From NCBI GenBank assembly GCA_012516535.1, contig JAAYWP010000102.1, positions 1 to 38,537 of the forward strand: 38,537 nucleotides of DNA, given 5' to 3'. A model generated the notes under the pieces. The model made no database searches and was not told the DNA's origin. It worked only from the letters and a program-made list of their open reading frames with translations. The DNA is from Syntrophomonadaceae bacterium (lineage in GTDB: Bacteria > Bacillota > DSM-12270 > Thermacetogeniales > Thermacetogeniaceae). The position numbers and the translations under genes were made by a program. Shown here piece by piece: positions 15,325 to 23,698 of the stretch. How positions within the stretch are numbered: position 1 is the stretch's first letter; each line of letters begins with the position of its first letter.

Positions 15325-16161
15325 CTACTCTGCCGCAGGATAGGAACCCAGTAGTTTAAGATATGTTGTTATCTTTGAAAGATTACACAACAGATCTTGA
15401 ACTAGCGGATCAGCAGTTGACCCAAGAAAATCAAGAAAGAAAATATATTCACCCAGTTTATTTTTCGCAGGTCTGGATTCGATGCGGGTCAGGTTAATAC
15501 CGCGCAGGGCAAATTCCCGAAGCACAAGATACAATGCCCCCGGCCGGTCACAAACACCAAAAACCAGCGATGTTTTACAGCTGATACTTCTAGATGGCAA
15601 CTGCTCTCGACCGATAGCAAAAAAACGCGTCATGTTATTCGGATAGTCATTTGCCTGTGGAATGAGCACTTCAAGGCCATATACTGCAGCTGCAGTTGCA
15701 GGCGCAAGTGCTGCCCAAGGTTGTTCACTTTCAGCCACTAGCATAGCCGCGGCTGCTGTGCTGGTGCATTCCTGCCAGCAGACATGAGGAAGATTTTTAC
15801 GCAGAAAGTTTCGGCATTGGGCAAGGGCCTGAGGGTGGGAGAAAACCTTCTCGATCTTCTCTATAGAAACTTTCGACCGGGCCAGCAGACTGTGAATCAC
15901 AGGCACAATTATTTCCCCTTCTATTGCCATATTACAAGAACATGCCAGCAGATCATAAACAAGACCCACCGAACCCTCTGTAGAGTTTTCCACAGGGACT
16001 ATCCCTTTATCCAGCATACCGGAAACAACCCCATTGATGATATCTTCCAGTGAGTTGCACTCTACCAAATGCCAACCTTTTCCTTGAGAGTACTGGTGAG
16101 AAGCAATCTCCGAAAAGGTCCCCTTTGGTCCCAGATAACCCAAACAGATACTGCTTCCCAT
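15325..16161 (-). CDS. pheA: Prephenate dehydratase
   Basis: A 278-residue stand-alone prephenate dehydratase (no chorismate mutase domain). The catalytic PDT domain begins CLGYLGPKGTFSEIAS and contains VPVENSTEGSVG and the substrate motif NMTRFFAIG near residue 182. A C-terminal ACT domain with GALYLVLREFALRGINLTRI and ESRP (the Phe-binding motif) indicates feedback inhibition by phenylalanine. It converts prephenate to phenylpyruvate. Its start overlaps the aroF stop by one base (TAATG), so it is translated from the same transcript, which begins at the T-box leader. A terminator follows the stop. Confidence 0.95.
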   Translation of the reverse strand: MGSSICLGYLGPKGTFSEIASHQYSQGKGWHLVECNSLEDIINGVVSGMLDKGIVPVENSTEGSVGLVYDLLACSCNMAIEGEIIVPVIHSLLARSKVSIEKIEKVFSHPQALAQCRNFLRKNLPHVCWQECTSTAAAAMLVAESEQPWAALAPATAAAVYGLEVLIPQANDYPNNMTRFFAIGREQLPSRSISCKTSLVFGVCDRPGALYLVLREFALRGINLTRIESRPAKNKLGEYIFFLDFLGSTADPLVQDLLCNLSKITTYLKLLGSYPAAE

Positions 16162-17174
16162 TAAAGATCACGCCCCATAGCAGTTGCTATCCCTTGCAGT
16201 TCTTCCATCATCAGTTGAAAATCCTCAGTAGAAAGAGACTGTGGACCATCACATAATGCACGGGCAGGATCCGGGTGAACTTCAACAAGCAATCCATCTG
16301 CCCCAGCTGCCACCGCCGCCTTGGACATAGGAATCACCAGTCTACTGTTCCCTGTGGCATGGCTGGGATCGGCTATCACCGGTAGATGGGACAGCTCTTT
16401 TACCAGGGAGACAGCGCTCAAATCAAGGGTGTTGCGTGTAGCGGTTTCAAAGGTGCGAATACCGCGTTCACAGAGTATAACCTGTTCATTTCCTTCCGAT
16501 AATATATATTCTGCTGCCATCAGCCACTCATCGATGGTTGCTGAAAAACCGCGCTTCAACAACACCGGTTTATTACATCTTCCCACAGACTGCAGAAGTC
16601 TGAAGTTCTGCATATTTCTTGCTCCTACCTGAACAATATCAACATACTCCAGAGCCATCTCCAAACTGGGCTCATCCAGCACCTCAGAAACAACAGCTAA
16701 ACCGGTCAGCTGAGCTGCCTCAGCTAGCAACTGCAGCCCCTTTTCTCCGAGGCCCTGGAAGCTGTAAGGTGATGTCCTGGGTTTAAAGGCACCACCGCGC
16801 AAAACCTTGGCCCCAGCAGCAGCAACACTTTGAGCAGCGGCAAACAACTGCTCCCGGCTTTCCACAGCACAAGGCCCTGCTATAACCACCAACTCTCTGC
16901 CTCCAAACACAGCATCTTTCACTTTGATCAAACTGTTTTCACCTTTCACCTCACGGCTCACCAGTTTATAGGGTTTCATAATCGGCACTACCTTTTCCAC
17001 CCCGGGTAAAGCAACCAACCCTAAAGAGTCGATCACCCTCCTATCACCTACCGCACCGATCACCAAGCGCTTCACTCCATGGATAAAATGCGCCTGGAAA
17101 CCGGCCTCTTCCAATCTCTGCTTAACCGCAGCTATTTCCTCAGGTTTTGCTGTTAACTTCATCACAACTACCAT
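16161..17174 (-). CDS. aroF: DAHP synthase with N-terminal ferredoxin-like regulatory domain
   Basis: A 337-residue 3-deoxy-7-phosphoheptulonate synthase of the AroA-I-beta type, the first enzyme of the shikimate pathway (PEP + erythrose 4-phosphate). Residues 1-70 ([14 protein letters not shown]...) form the ferredoxin-like feedback domain known from Thermotoga; the barrel contains [49 protein letters not shown] and IADPSHATG, covering metal and phosphate contacts. The ATG at 17174 is chosen because GGGGG is 8 nt upstream; upstream in-frame codons lie inside the T-box terminator. Control is by charged tRNA-Phe through the leader and probably by aromatic end products on the protein. Confidence 0.95.
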   Translation of the reverse strand: MVVVMKLTAKPEEIAAVKQRLEEAGFQAHFIHGVKRLVIGAVGDRRVIDSLGLVALPGVEKVVPIMKPYKLVSREVKGENSLIKVKDAVFGGRELVVIAGPCAVESREQLFAAAQSVAAAGAKVLRGGAFKPRTSPYSFQGLGEKGLQLLAEAAQLTGLAVVSEVLDEPSLEMALEYVDIVQVGARNMQNFRLLQSVGRCNKPVLLKRGFSATIDEWLMAAEYILSEGNEQVILCERGIRTFETATRNTLDLSAVSLVKELSHLPVIADPSHATGNSRLVIPMSKAAVAAGADGLLVEVHPDPARALCDGPQSLSTEDFQLMMEELQGIATAMGRDL

Positions 17175-17199
17175 ACTCATAACCCCCTTCATATCAGAT

Positions 17200-17325
17200 A
17201 AAAAAACCGCCGCTCCCGAAAAGGGACGAAAGCGGCGGGGCTTTTCGCGGTACCACCCTTTTTGGCCATCAGGCCCACTCATCAAGGTACGGGAATGATT
17301 CTACTGGATGGTACGACTCTGCTAA
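17200..17325 (-). promoter_or_regulatory. Second, partial T-box module (antiterminator/terminator only)
   Basis: A second T-box sequence AGGGTGGTACCGCG lies at 17259-17246, followed by a GC-rich terminator CCGCCGCT (17238-17231) / AGCGGCGG (17214-17207) and seven U residues to 17200, just 26 bp ahead of the aroF start. Only about 65 nt separate it from the first terminator, too little for a Stem I with a specifier. It looks like a partial duplication of the 3' half of the upstream T-box. Confidence 0.85.
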
Positions 17326-17625
17326 TAAAAAAGCTTCTCCTCCCTAAAGGGACGAGAAGCTGATGCTTTCCGCGTTACCACCCTGATTGGCGCGTTATAA
17401 AACGCGCCCACTCCTTAAGAGTACAAGAAATCATTCCGATACCCCCTCCCGTATAACGTCGGGAGATAACGTTCGAACCTACTTGCCGCTGATGCGGTTT
17501 CAGCAGACACCTCCAGAGAGAACTTCAACTAGCCATATTCCAGGGATGCTTACAGTCGGTGACATCCCCTCCCTGAGGAACTGGGACTAGCCTACTTTTC
17601 TCCTTCACTGGTTTTAGCTTATTTT
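17326..17625 (-). promoter_or_regulatory. T-box leader (tRNA-Phe responsive) of aroF-pheA
   Basis: Full T-box riboswitch on the minus strand. Stem I starts around 17610 with GGAGAAAAGTA; the S-turn GAA and specifier UUC (17522-17520) lie on its 3' side as GAAG-UUC-U, the phenylalanine codon, which fits the aroF-pheA genes. The T-box sequence AGGGTGGTAACGCG is at 17384-17371. The terminator is AGCTTCTC (17361-17354) with GAGAAGCT (17339-17332) and a U-run. Uncharged tRNA-Phe would stabilise the antiterminator and allow read-through. The specifier assignment is by eye. Confidence 0.88.
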
Positions 17626-17631
17626 TTTTGT

Positions 17632-17660
17632 ATTATATTCATCCTACAGCAAAAAAGCAA
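17632..17660 (-). promoter_or_regulatory. Promoter of the aroF-pheA T-box transcript
   Basis: Minus-strand -35 TTGCTT (17660-17655), 17-bp spacer, perfect -10 TATAAT (17637-17632), placing the start near 17625, just ahead of T-box Stem I. Confidence 0.7.
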
Positions 17661-17735
17661 TAAAAAAATTATAGCTTTTTTTTGGTGCTATTTATCACTT
17701 TTCCACACTGAGCAAACATTCAGACCGGGAAAACA

Positions 17736-17767
17736 AAGCCTGGAAAAACCTCAGCTTTTCCAGGCTT
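17736..17767 (-). terminator. Terminator of the NCS1 transporter operon
   Basis: A perfect 12-bp stem AAGCCTGGAAAA/TTTTCCAGGCTT with an 8-nt loop lies 34 bp after the transporter stop; on the minus strand TGTTTTCC follows. It separates the ureide unit from the aroF promoter. Confidence 0.8.
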
Positions 17768-17800
17768 GCTTTCAGGTATACTATTCCATACAATATTATA

Positions 17801-19264
17801 TTAGACTGTAGGATTCACAGCTTCCGTGGGTATCTCATCATACTGTTTTCCTGGCCGAGCAGCTTCGGCATAGGTCTCGTTTGTGGAAGCAACAGCTTTC
17901 ATAGCGAAATAGTAAGCGATACCTACAACAACTAGGGTGGCCAGGTTCTTGATCAAGACTTCTGGCACAATCAAATAGAACACGAAGCCTAGAGCTGTTA
18001 GAGCCACAGCTACTAAGTTAAACCCATTAGTGTATCTATATGCTCCATCTGGTTTAAAGAGGGCAACAATATCGATATATGTCTTTTTGATAAATAGATA
18101 GTCAACCAACAAAATACCGGCAATAGGTGCAAACAAGAATCCTAAAACATCCATATAGTCAGTAAACCCATACACAACAGATGGCACTGCTGAAAGCATT
18201 ACGCCTCCTGCAGCAATTGAAATGGTTGACCAGAATCGCCCTATTTTAGTGAATATATTACTGAATGATAAACCACCTGTGTACACGTTCATAACATTAA
18301 TACACCAGTTTTCAAGTACAATAACAATCAAGACAAAGAACAATATGACACCGTTTTGCGTTATAACTGGCATTAACTCAAAAACATTTGTATACTCTCC
18401 TAAGGTTGCAGCTGCTGCATAAGCACCAACAAAAGCCGATATAAAAGTTCCTACACAGGCAGCTGCAACCGTAGCTATCCACATATCAAGTCTAGAAGCT
18501 GAATATCTACAAAAATCTGCAGCATCTGTGATCATGCAGATCCAAGCAGCAATAACACTGTTGATCCACAAAGCTAGAGTCGGCCAATGCCAACCAATTG
18601 TACCTGGATATGAAAGTACATTGTTCCAATTAAAGTTCGGTTCCGGATAGTTAATGAGCAAATAGAGGATCATGGCTATCAGCACTATCTTCGCAGGAAA
18701 AGCGATCTTAGATAACACCTTCAGAGAATCATAACCTAGTATTGCGATTAATGCCTGAAAGATAGCAAAAATAACACTAACTAAAATTAAACTAACATTG
18801 AGACCAAACATTGCGTTCAAAATTGCGGTAATACCTGCTGCACCCGCAAGTGTTTGAAAGGCAAACCAATAAATAGAAGCTAGCACCCTAACCAAAGAAG
18901 GTAGCCATTTTGAGCCTTGGATTCCAAATGCCATCCTTGTTGCAACCTGACCGGGTATACCGTAATCGACACCAACGGTAGCCATAACAACATATGCAAC
19001 ATATGCAATAAACACACCAGAAACTGAAGTAACAACAGCTCCCCAAAAAGGTAAACCACTAGCTATTGCAAGACCTGCAATAACCATCATCCCAGGCTGA
19101 ATCAGAAAGTTAATAATAATATTGAACAAATCCCACCAGTGAGCAGTTTTTAGTTCTGGAGGTACAGCTTCAATACCAAATTGCTCTACTCCTTTTGGCT
19201 GCCGATATTTCCGGGCTAATTCTTCCTTTAACTGTTCCGCCCTCAGTTGATTCTCATTAGCCAT
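17801..19264 (-). CDS. NCS1-family nucleobase/hydantoin/allantoin transporter
   Basis: A 487-residue membrane protein with about 12 hydrophobic segments. N-terminal cytosolic features (GVEQFGIEAVPPELKTAHWWDLF) and the first helices (NFLIQPGMMVIAGLAIASGL), then GQVATRMAFGIQGSKWLPSLVR and ITDAADFCRYS, match NCS1 proton- or sodium-coupled symporters (CodB, PucI, AllW, Mhp1). Members take up cytosine, uracil, allantoin or hydantoins, so this is the likely entry step for the ring compound handled by the upstream genes. Substrate cannot be set from sequence. The start at 19264 has AAGGAG 8 nt upstream. It is the last gene of the preA-led unit, 121 bp after the methyltransferase gene, and is followed by a strong terminator. 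Confidence 0.88.
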   Translation of the reverse strand: MANENQLRAEQLKEELARKYRQPKGVEQFGIEAVPPELKTAHWWDLFNIIINFLIQPGMMVIAGLAIASGLPFWGAVVTSVSGVFIAYVAYVVMATVGVDYGIPGQVATRMAFGIQGSKWLPSLVRVLASIYWFAFQTLAGAAGITAILNAMFGLNVSLILVSVIFAIFQALIAILGYDSLKVLSKIAFPAKIVLIAMILYLLINYPEPNFNWNNVLSYPGTIGWHWPTLALWINSVIAAWICMITDAADFCRYSASRLDMWIATVAAACVGTFISAFVGAYAAAATLGEYTNVFELMPVITQNGVILFFVLIVIVLENWCINVMNVYTGGLSFSNIFTKIGRFWSTISIAAGGVMLSAVPSVVYGFTDYMDVLGFLFAPIAGILLVDYLFIKKTYIDIVALFKPDGAYRYTNGFNLVAVALTALGFVFYLIVPEVLIKNLATLVVVGIAYYFAMKAVASTNETYAEAARPGKQYDEIPTEAVNPTV

Positions 19265-19385
19265 TTAAGTTTCTCCTTCCTTTCAAGAGTTTAGTAATTC
19301 AAAAATTACAAAAGCCAACTTCAACCAGCCACAAGATGATGTTACTGAGTTTTCTAGCAACCACCCCCTTTAATAACACACCCCT

Positions 19386-20174
19386 TTAGTCTTGGATCAG
19401 CTCATTGCGGTAAGCTGTAAGATATTTCTGACAGATCCGATCTTTATTTAGGAGCAGGTTTGTTGCCAGCAAAGCCGTCATAATACTGCCATCCAACGGG
19501 TCCATAATGGCTGCATCCATACCTTTGCTCATACAAATTGTAAGAAAGTATTTGTTGATAACCTTTCTTTTTGGCAGAGAATGTGAGACATTGCTTAGAC
19601 CTGAAATAATCTTCACATTGTAGTGCTGCTTAATTTCTTCAATGCTTTGAAAAAACTTTACCGCGTTGTCAGTCTTTACAGCTACCGGCAAAACAAGTGG
19701 ATCAACATATATATCACTTCTATCCACATTGTTTTTTTCAAGAATATCAATCAGCTCACCAGCTATTCTTACCCTGTCCTCAACAGTATCAGGGATACCG
19801 CTATCATCAGTTGTAAGAGCAACCACAGAGCAATCATGCTCTTTTATCAATGGAAGAATACCCTCTAAGCGGTATTTTTCCATGGAAATAGAGTTAATCA
19901 TGGGCTTACCTTTATGTACCTGCAACCCTTTTTCAATGGCTGCGGGATTGGTGCTGTCTATACACAGGGGAACATCCACAACTTCCTGGATTATGCGCAC
20001 CATCCATTCCATATCTGGGACTTCATCACACATAGCAGTATTTACATCTATAAAATCAGCACCAGCTTCACACTGTTTGACAGCCAGCTCCTGAATATAT
20101 TTGACATCCTTCTCTTCTATTGCTCTGCGTACTGCGGGTATTGTGCTGTTTAATTTTTCTCCGATGATAAGCAT
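19386..20174 (-). CDS. Methyl-tetrahydrofolate:corrinoid methyltransferase (MtrH/AcsE family)
   Basis: A 262-residue pterin-binding TIM-barrel protein of the methyltetrahydrofolate:cobalamin methyltransferase family. Visible family segments are MLIIGEKLNST, the folate-site run AGADFIDVNTA, PLCIDSTNPAAIEKGL, MINSISMEK, and ISGLSNVSHSLPKR with an Asn expected to protonate the pterin N5. In acetogen demethylases this component (MT II) moves the methyl group from the methyl-corrinoid protein to THF. Together with the neighbouring UroD-type protein and corrinoid protein it makes a complete three-component set. The ATG at 20174 is preferred over the GTG at 20186, which sits in the GGGGTG ribosome site. 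The product methyl-THF would enter the Wood-Ljungdahl pathway. Confidence 0.88.
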   Translation of the reverse strand: MLIIGEKLNSTIPAVRRAIEEKDVKYIQELAVKQCEAGADFIDVNTAMCDEVPDMEWMVRIIQEVVDVPLCIDSTNPAAIEKGLQVHKGKPMINSISMEKYRLEGILPLIKEHDCSVVALTTDDSGIPDTVEDRVRIAGELIDILEKNNVDRSDIYVDPLVLPVAVKTDNAVKFFQSIEEIKQHYNVKIISGLSNVSHSLPKRKVINKYFLTICMSKGMDAAIMDPLDGSIMTALLATNLLLNKDRICQKYLTAYRNELIQD

Positions 20175-20210
20175 TATATTTTTCACCCCTGGATCAGAAA
20201 TTTGCAGAGT

Positions 20211-20269
20211 ATTATTGAGGGACAGACTAGGGGGGAACTTAGTGAAATTATTTGCTGCCCCTCAATAAT
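20211..20269 (-). other. Intercistronic inverted repeat between the UroD-type and MtrH-type genes
   Basis: Eleven-base arms ATTATTGAGGG (20211-20221) and CCCTCAATAAT (20259-20269) can pair across 37 nt. No U-run follows on the minus strand, so this is more likely an RNA processing or stability element than a terminator. Confidence 0.5.
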
Positions 20270-20285
20270 TTCAGCTTTTTTTACC

Positions 20286-21530
20286 TTAACTGTAAACACC
20301 ATATTCTTTTGTAAAATCAATCATTGCTTTTAAGTTTTCTGGTCTGGCCTCATCGATACATGCACTTGAATCCATGATGTATCCGCCATCTTTGCCCAGT
20401 ACATCAATCAGTTTTTTGCAGTATTCTTTCACTTCCTCTGGTGTTCCAGTACACAATAAAGCATTGGGTACATTTCCAGAGATACAGGCTACTCCACCAA
20501 GAATTTCTTTGGCTTTATAAATATCAACCTGTTCAAAGTGATATACAACTTTACCCTTTGGTACATCAGCAATGGTTTCTAACCGACATGTGTAATCCCC
20601 CTCTATATAAACATAGGGGACCAGGTCTGCTTCAATTAGGCCCATAATCACTTTCTTCAATCCAGGCCAATAGAAGGTCTTGAACTGCTCATCATTCATA
20701 AAACCATCGCAGCCCTTATGCAGCCAAATCCAGACCCTCGGGTTGCCGCTTGCTTTAGCTCCGTTGATACCTGCTTCCAAAGCCCACGGAGTAACCATAT
20801 CCACAGCAGCCAACAGCTTTTCTGGGTTTTTGTACATATCGAGCATAACACCTCTGGTGCCGCGGAAGGTATCCCCGATGATGTCATAAGGTGCATATGT
20901 AGCTGCTCCTAATGCATTAGGATATCCGAGGGCTTCCAATTCTTTATTGAAGTCACCTAAAAACTCGAACCATTTGGCAAATATATTTCCCGCCTCCATG
21001 AGAGCTTTCAGTGACTCCTGAACCTCCGGATCGCCAAAACTGCCGACTAATCCAAAGATCCCCTGCCAATAACCACCGTGAATCGGTGGCAGCTTCTGCA
21101 GCCCTGCCATAGCGCTGCAAACACGAGGGTAGTAAGTTCTAATCATAAAATCTGTAGGATCTGCCAGGAATTCATCATATTCACTGGCTTTCATGTACTC
21201 GCCTTCGACAAACTGATACATACGATCCGCTTTAAGACCTTTCCCCGGCCATTTCAGAAGATTATATCCTAACACTTCAAGGCCTTTGCCCGGATATGAA
21301 ATATAGGAGTTCCAATACATATCAGCATCCAGATCCAATGCTGTCTTTTTCCATGCCATATATGCTTTATCATAATCGTACATGGCTTCCTCAAAAGTGA
21401 TTCCCGCATATATAGCCGGAAAGAAATCCAGACATGGAATAATAGGTACCCGATCCGGAACTTTCAACTGAACAGCATCCATAAAACGTTTTTCCCGCTC
21501 TTCATACAGTTCCTGAGGACTTTTTTCCAT
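20286..21530 (-). CDS. UroD-family corrinoid methyltransferase (substrate-side candidate)
   Basis: A 414-residue uroporphyrinogen decarboxylase-fold protein. It lacks a heme context and sits between a corrinoid protein and an MtrH-type methyltransferase, the setting of MtaA/MtbA and of acetogen O-demethylase MT I enzymes. Recognisable segments are KVPDRVPIIPCLDF near the N-terminus, IWLHKGCDGFM near 275 and the late stretch GGVACISGNVPNALLCTGTPEEV; the His and Cys residues in the last two are candidate Zn ligands that activate the methyl acceptor or donor. I infer it removes a methyl group from the imported substrate and passes it to the corrinoid protein. The ATG at 21530 has GGAGG 7 nt upstream. 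It is 28 bp after the corrinoid gene. Confidence 0.82.
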   Translation of the reverse strand: MEKSPQELYEEREKRFMDAVQLKVPDRVPIIPCLDFFPAIYAGITFEEAMYDYDKAYMAWKKTALDLDADMYWNSYISYPGKGLEVLGYNLLKWPGKGLKADRMYQFVEGEYMKASEYDEFLADPTDFMIRTYYPRVCSAMAGLQKLPPIHGGYWQGIFGLVGSFGDPEVQESLKALMEAGNIFAKWFEFLGDFNKELEALGYPNALGAATYAPYDIIGDTFRGTRGVMLDMYKNPEKLLAAVDMVTPWALEAGINGAKASGNPRVWIWLHKGCDGFMNDEQFKTFYWPGLKKVIMGLIEADLVPYVYIEGDYTCRLETIADVPKGKVVYHFEQVDIYKAKEILGGVACISGNVPNALLCTGTPEEVKEYCKKLIDVLGKDGGYIMDSSACIDEARPENLKAMIDFTKEYGVYS

Positions 21531-21558
21531 TTAGGGACCTCCAATCTAATTTCTATTA

Positions 21559-22191
21559 CTAATTACCCTCTGTCCACTGGCGGGACAGTTCAACTGCTGC
21601 ATTAGCGTCTTTCCCATGGGCATCTGCACCAACATACTTTGCAACTTGTTCATCAGTTGGGCTACCGCCGATCATAATCTTTACCTTATCCCTTAGACCG
21701 CTGTTTTCCAATGCCTCAATGGTATTTTTCATGGAATCAAAAGCCAGTGTCAGCAACCCACTAAGCCCGACAACTTGAGGCTGGAATTCCTTAATTTTTT
21801 CCACAAAAACCTCTGGAGGAACATCAACCCCAATATCAAGCACATCAAAGCCATTGACTTCCAACATAAAAGTGACTATATTTTTGCCGATATCGTGAAT
21901 GTCACCCTCAACTGTTCCTATGAGCACCTTGCCACGTTTCTTCTCCTCTGTATCCGCAGAGATATGGGGTTTCACGATATTTGAGATATTTTCCATAATT
22001 TCTCCAGACATAAGCAGATCCGGGATAAAATACTTACCTTCCTCGAAACGCTTGCCCACGACCTCAACAGCAGTCCTGCAAGTTTCCAATACATCCATCG
22101 GGTCCGTTCCGTTAGATAGCATTTCCTTGACCAGTTCAAGAGCTTCCTCTTCTTTTAGGTCTGCTATCAGTTCTTTTAATTTTTCCTGCAT
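21559..22191 (-). CDS. Corrinoid (B12-binding) methyl-carrier protein 1
   Basis: A 210-residue two-domain corrinoid protein of the MtaC/MtbC/MttC type. Residues 1-85 form the four-helix cap domain (EALELVKEMLSNGTDPMDVL, GKYFIPDLLMSGEIM). The Rossmann B12 domain follows with the lower-ligand motif GDIHDIGKNI (His99), VLDIGVDVPPE, VGLSGLLTLAFDSM and IMIGGSPT. It carries the methyl group as methyl-Co(III) between the two flanking methyltransferases. AAGGAGG is 9 nt upstream of the ATG at 22191. A close paralogue is encoded at 34752-35387. Confidence 0.93.
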   Translation of the reverse strand: MQEKLKELIADLKEEEALELVKEMLSNGTDPMDVLETCRTAVEVVGKRFEEGKYFIPDLLMSGEIMENISNIVKPHISADTEEKKRGKVLIGTVEGDIHDIGKNIVTFMLEVNGFDVLDIGVDVPPEVFVEKIKEFQPQVVGLSGLLTLAFDSMKNTIEALENSGLRDKVKIMIGGSPTDEQVAKYVGADAHGKDANAAVELSRQWTEGN

Positions 22192-22284
22192 GATTATTAG
22201 CCTCCTTAATTACTATTTGATAGAACCACTTGTTGCAAATAGGTATACTCGCATCTTTATTTCAGTAGGCAGACTGGACAGAAG

Positions 22285-23649
22285 TTAATTCCTAGCTAAA
22301 AATTCCCCGTCGCCGGCTTTCCCAAAAAATTCTCCATCTTTAACAATGACTTTACCCTTACTGATGGTTACTTGTGGTACTCCTTTAACCTTCCATCCTT
22401 CATATGGACTCCAGTCGGCCATATCATGGGTCCCTTCTCCGGTTATGGTCATCTCTTTATTAGGATCAAATACCACCAGGTCAGCATCACTCCCAACCAT
22501 TACTGCACCTTTTTTGGGATATAGGTTGTAGACCATGGCAGGGTTTGTGCTGGTTATTTCCACTAATTGCTCTGTTGTGATCCCGTTTTTCAGCACCCCT
22601 TCATTGTACATTATGGATAGACGCACCTCTATACCCGGCAGGCCACCCGGGATCTTGTAGAAAACATCAGATATTTTTTTCTGTTCCCTTGTAAAGGCAC
22701 AATCATCGGTTCCGATGATAGAAATGGTTCCGTCCTTCAAACCTCTCCATAGTTCCTGCCTATCTTTCTCTTCTCGAATCGGTGGGTGGACAATAAAGTT
22801 CCGTCCATCATCACGCTGATAAACATCACTGGTAAATGTCAAGTAAGCGAGGCAGGTTTCACCATAAACAACCTGACCTGCTTTCTTGGCTTCACGAATA
22901 GCCTTTACCCCGCCTTCACTGGAGACATGCCTAATTAAGAGAGGTACACCGACATGGCGTGCTAACAGAATCATTCTCTGAATAGCTTCAACTTCGGATA
23001 TCTCAGGCTTGCATAAAGGATAGTAACGCGGTGCTTCCTTGCCGGCAGCAATGAGTGCTTCTGTGCTTCTTCTTACAATTGCCTCATTTTCGCAATGGAC
23101 TGTAGCTAAGGCACCCAGTTCTCGGACCCGTTCAAAAGCTCTTAAAATCTCACCATCATCAACATACAAACCATCTTCTTTATAAATTGTGAAAAATTTA
23201 AAGGAGGTGATCCCCATATCTACAATATCAGCCATCTGCTCCAGAGTTTTCTCATTAATGTCGGTCAAGGAACAATGAAAACTGTAATCCACAACACATT
23301 TCCCGGTGGCCTGCTCCATTCGTTCCTGAATTACCTCCATGGGCAGTTTACCCTTCTTCTGATCAGCAAAATCAATAAGAGTGGTAACACCGCCAAAAGC
23401 CCCGGCAACAGTTCCCGTATAAAAATCGTTTTTTGTCACGGTCCCGGCCAGGGGCAATAGCATATGAGCATGGGTTTCTACAAGCCCTGGAAATATAAGT
23501 TTGCCTGAAGCATCAATCACAGATTCAGCGTCTTCTGTGTCAAAATCTCCAAGTGCTGCGATCTTGCCTCCCTTTACTGCCACACTTACAATACCCAAAT
23601 CCTGTGGGGCGAAAACATGACCATTCTTAATAATCAAATCGTATTTCAT
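22285..23649 (-). CDS. Dihydropyrimidinase/D-hydantoinase-type amidohydrolase
   Basis: A 454-residue cyclic amidohydrolase. Binuclear metal ligands are visible: His60 and His62 (ETHAHM), the carbamylated Lys157 (FFTIYKEDG), His185 (ATVHCEN), His241 (LIRHVSSE) and Asp315 (IIGTDDCAF). The residue after Asp315 is Asp where most hydantoinases have His (TDHC). The C-terminal part (LYPKKGAVMVGSDADLVVFDP, SPYEGWKVKG) is typical of the hydantoinase/dihydropyrimidinase group and not of allantoinase. It opens a dihydropyrimidine or hydantoin ring to an N-carbamoyl amino acid. The ATG at 23649 has GGGAG 9 nt upstream. It follows preA by 49 bp, giving the reductive pyrimidine order of reduction then ring opening. 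Confidence 0.9.
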   Translation of the reverse strand: MKYDLIIKNGHVFAPQDLGIVSVAVKGGKIAALGDFDTEDAESVIDASGKLIFPGLVETHAHMLLPLAGTVTKNDFYTGTVAGAFGGVTTLIDFADQKKGKLPMEVIQERMEQATGKCVVDYSFHCSLTDINEKTLEQMADIVDMGITSFKFFTIYKEDGLYVDDGEILRAFERVRELGALATVHCENEAIVRRSTEALIAAGKEAPRYYPLCKPEISEVEAIQRMILLARHVGVPLLIRHVSSEGGVKAIREAKKAGQVVYGETCLAYLTFTSDVYQRDDGRNFIVHPPIREEKDRQELWRGLKDGTISIIGTDDCAFTREQKKISDVFYKIPGGLPGIEVRLSIMYNEGVLKNGITTEQLVEITSTNPAMVYNLYPKKGAVMVGSDADLVVFDPNKEMTITGEGTHDMADWSPYEGWKVKGVPQVTISKGKVIVKDGEFFGKAGDGEFLARN

Positions 23650-23698
23650 GCTAAACATCTCCCATTTGGAATTGTCTTTATTGACTTAGATGGGACAA

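Noticed and set aside
17175-17285. Longer DAHP synthase start
   Set aside because: This stretch is the second T-box terminator; the start at 17174 has the ribosome site.
22285-23649. Allantoinase as identity of the cyclic amidohydrolase
   Set aside because: The C-terminal SPYEGWKVKG and LYPKKGAVMVGSDAD features and the carbamylated-Lys region are of the hydantoinase/dihydropyrimidinase group.
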